Origin: Pseudomonas brassicacearum
GTDB taxonomy: Bacteria; Pseudomonadota; Gammaproteobacteria; Pseudomonadales; Pseudomonadaceae
Reading direction: 5' to 3'
DNA: 64,000 bases
Assembly: GCF_003732225.1 (NCBI RefSeq)
Contig: NZ_MOBJ01000001.1
Span: 212,929-276,928, forward strand
Part shown: one piece after another, positions 63,301-64,000 of the stretch
Layout: each line of letters opens with the position of its first letter
How positions within the stretch are numbered: the first letter of the stretch is position 1
Program-made: the position numbers and the translations under genes
Notes under the pieces: model-generated
Seen by the model: only the letters and a program-made list of their open reading frames with translations
Told to the model about the DNA's origin: nothing
Database searches by the model: none

Positions 63301-64000
63301 GAGCGTCGTTGGTGCCGGTGATGGTTACCACTACGCTGCTGCTGGCAGGCGCGCCGTGCTCGTCGGTCATGGTGTAGCTGAGCGTGACACTGGCCGTGGC
63401 GCCTTGCGCCAGATGATCAAAGTCGGCCCCCGGGTTGAACTGTAACTGGTTGCCGACCACGCTGGCCGTGCCCTGGCCGATCGGCGCACTGGCGCTGACC
63501 AAGGTAAACGCGTGGCCGTCGTCGACGTCGGTGTCGTTGGCCAGCACGTTGACGGTCAGGGTCTGGTTTTCTGTGCCGGCGGCCACATCGGCCACCGCCA
63601 CCGGCGCGTCGTTGGTGCCGGTGATGGTCACGTCCACGCTGCTGGTCGAGAGCGCCCCGTACTGATCCTGCATCTGGTAGCTGAGCGTCACATGCTCAAC
63701 CACGCCTTGCGCCAGGTGGTCGAAGTCAGTCCCCGGGTTGAACTGCAACTGGTTGCCGACCACGCTGGCCGTGCCCTTGTTTGCCGGCGCACTGGCCGAA
63801 TTCAGCGTGAACAGATGGCCGTCATCGACATCGGTGTCGTTGGCCAGCACGTTGACGGTCAGGGTCTGGTTCTCTGTACCGGCGGCCGTATCGGCCACCG
63901 CCACCGGCGCGTCGTTGGTACCGGTGATGGTCACGTCCACCGTGGAACTCGAGAGCGCCCCGTGTTCGTCCTGCATCTGGTAGTTGAGCGTCACGTGCTC
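60308..64000 (-). CDS. Large VCBS/RTX adhesin, C-terminal part (LapA/MapA type)
   Basis: The last 1230 residues are present; the 5' part lies beyond the right edge. From N to C: part of one VCBS repeat, three full 101-residue VCBS repeats (GTNDAPVAVADTAAGTENQT; VNVLANDTDVDDGH), a cadherin-like unit (DAPVMTAGGSLSYTENQAAT), another Ig-like unit (about 470-620), a beta-helical stretch, then RTX nonapeptides (GGDGNDILAGRGGADTLSGG) and a C-terminal type I secretion signal ending in WFGDAEHTLTV. It is secreted by an ABC type I system and held at the outer membrane; the C terminus leaves first. The N-terminal retention domain and LapG site cannot be seen. LapD lies nearby. Confidence 0.88.
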   Translation of the reverse strand, partial: EHVTLNYQMQDEHGALSSSTVDVTITGTNDAPVAVADTAAGTENQTLTVNVLANDTDVDDGHLFTLNSASAPANKGTASVVGNQLQFNPGTDFDHLAQGVVEHVTLSYQMQDQYGALSTSSVDVTITGTNDAPVAVADVAAGTENQTLTVNVLANDTDVDDGHAFTLVSASAPIGQGTASVVGNQLQFNPGADFDHLAQGATASVTLSYTMTDEHGAPASSSVVVTITGTNDAPVAVADVAAGTENQTLTVNVLANDTDVDDGHLFTLNSASAPANKGTASVVGNQLQFNPGTDFDHLAQGVVEHVTLSYQMQDQYGALSSSTVDVTITGTNDAPVMTAGGSLSYTENQAATAINSALTVTDVDSSNLTGATVSITSNFASGQDVLGFTNQNGISGSYNSSTGVLTLSGTSSVANYQAALRSVTYSDTSDNPSTAPRTISFQVDDGSAANHASNVATTTVTVAAVNDASIVDLNGGGAGNDATANYPTGTSQLLIAPSATVTDVDSPNLSSMTVTLTNAMDSTNANVRETLSLNAPASTAATGLTVTGVASGANNGIYTLTITGSASQATYQTILKGVQYTDTKSGNHNVTDRLVNVVINDGAANSLLHTVTIHVAAPAGVAGEAINLALTDPTHDTSDLITYTVSGVPINWVLSAGTKNSDGSWTIQTSDPSALTVMTPSTYAGAMELTVTYGWTNADGSTSSHIVSDNVEAYAPGSPIFALSADDNLTASSGADLFVFAQPIGNNVIHSFDTAADKIDLIGFTGATGFADLSIANDANGNALVSIGSGQTITLKGVDAAGLSEANFQFNVDPLTTNTGTISIADGAIMPLGGSIHNSGTIELGSTGSETSLEILFRGATLTGGGHVLLSDSAHNVIFGGSTDTVLTNADNHISGAGQLGAGQMVLVNAGLIQADGLNSLVLDTGTHTIVNSGVLESTGAGGMTVASAVDNSGHLWANGGDLRLLADVTGNGSATIDGDASLIFNGAAHASVAFHGEGAGTLIVEHAADAGSLVGILGLESNDSLMFGDLAFGAHTQLSYSANALGSGGLLTVDDGVHRAEVNLLGHYSVADFQVTDGGGAGTLVDYHGASSGTQVGSMAADVLSGGDGNDILAGRGGADTLSGGAGADVFAYLNPNDGGDTILDYHFAEGDALDLSALLKANFVSGSSQVSDFVQLVKSGSDITVKVDTDGAANGAHFTDVAVLAHAGTTGVDLVRTWFGDAEHTLTV
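63014..63922. repeat. Three tandem 303-bp VCBS repeat units
   Basis: Units at 63014-63316, 63317-63619 and 63620-63922 are each 303 bp. Outer units are nearly identical in protein (differing in about three residues), while the middle unit differs in the second half (TLVSASAPIGQG, GATASVTLSYTMTDEHGAPA). A fourth begins at 63923 and runs off the window. Confidence 0.9.

Noticed and set aside
63014..64000. Regular repeats considered as a CRISPR array
   Set aside because: The 303-bp units are coding VCBS domains in frame with a large adhesin.
1..64000. tRNA, rRNA and rsm-type small RNA genes
   Set aside because: None was recognised by eye; short or divergent RNA genes could be missed without a covariance search.

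Overview
The window is ordinary-GC chromosomal DNA of a fluorescent-group Pseudomonas. The evidence is the flgFGHIJKL order, fgt1/fgt2-type flagellin glycosyltransferases, a phhR/phhABC phenylalanine locus, a LapD-type c-di-GMP receptor near a LapA/MapA-type adhesin, and many copies of the REP repeat with core GAGCGAGCTTGCTCGC. The species cannot be fixed from the sequence alone. No rRNA, tRNA, CRISPR array or replication origin was seen.

Layout. (1) 1-14058, minus strand: a flagellin glycosylation island. It holds a partial pseC, two giant multidomain glycosyltransferases (fgt2- and fgt1-like), and between them a seven-gene, translationally coupled set. That set is rfbF, rfbG, a 3,5-epimerase, a sugar C-methyltransferase, a PLP aminotransferase, a PglD-type acyltransferase and a CmcI-type methyltransferase. 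Read as a pathway, it predicts a CDP-linked, C-methylated, N-acylated amino-dideoxy sugar. (2) 14173-22564: flgFGHIJKL behind a good sigma-54 promoter. (3) 22903-27154: phhR divergent from phhABC, with a TyrR/PhhR-like operator between them. (4) 27398-31299: two tiny conserved-looking genes, an MFS exporter, arfB, and aroP with a Trp-containing leader ORF. (5) 31300-33295: a long AT-rich upstream region, then a 45-residue acidic peptide gene and a gene for an M29-aminopeptidase-like protein. This two-gene cassette is the best candidate here for an undescribed system. (6) 33498-39386: housekeeping genes rluB, scpB, scpA, yciO, rnm, yciB and yciI. (7) 39495-42735: a Cpx-like envelope stress module (membrane coiled-coil protein, response regulator, Spy/CpxP-like protein, sensor kinase). 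(8) 42867-55932: nitroreductase, trkH, regulators, an HD protein, an LpxH-like phosphoesterase, an EamA permease, a SelW-like protein, a FimV-like protein, MarR, recQ and yecA. (9) 55943-64000: ybaN, a LapD homologue, a SAM methyltransferase, a decayed IS4 transposase and the C-terminal 1230 residues of a large VCBS/RTX adhesin.

The genes divide into motility and surface functions (flagellar rod, rings, hook junction, flagellin decoration, adhesin, c-di-GMP receptor), aromatic amino acid catabolism and uptake (phhABC, aroP), and envelope homeostasis. Intergenic regions are dense in three REP-like families, several of them standing as inverted pairs at gene ends.
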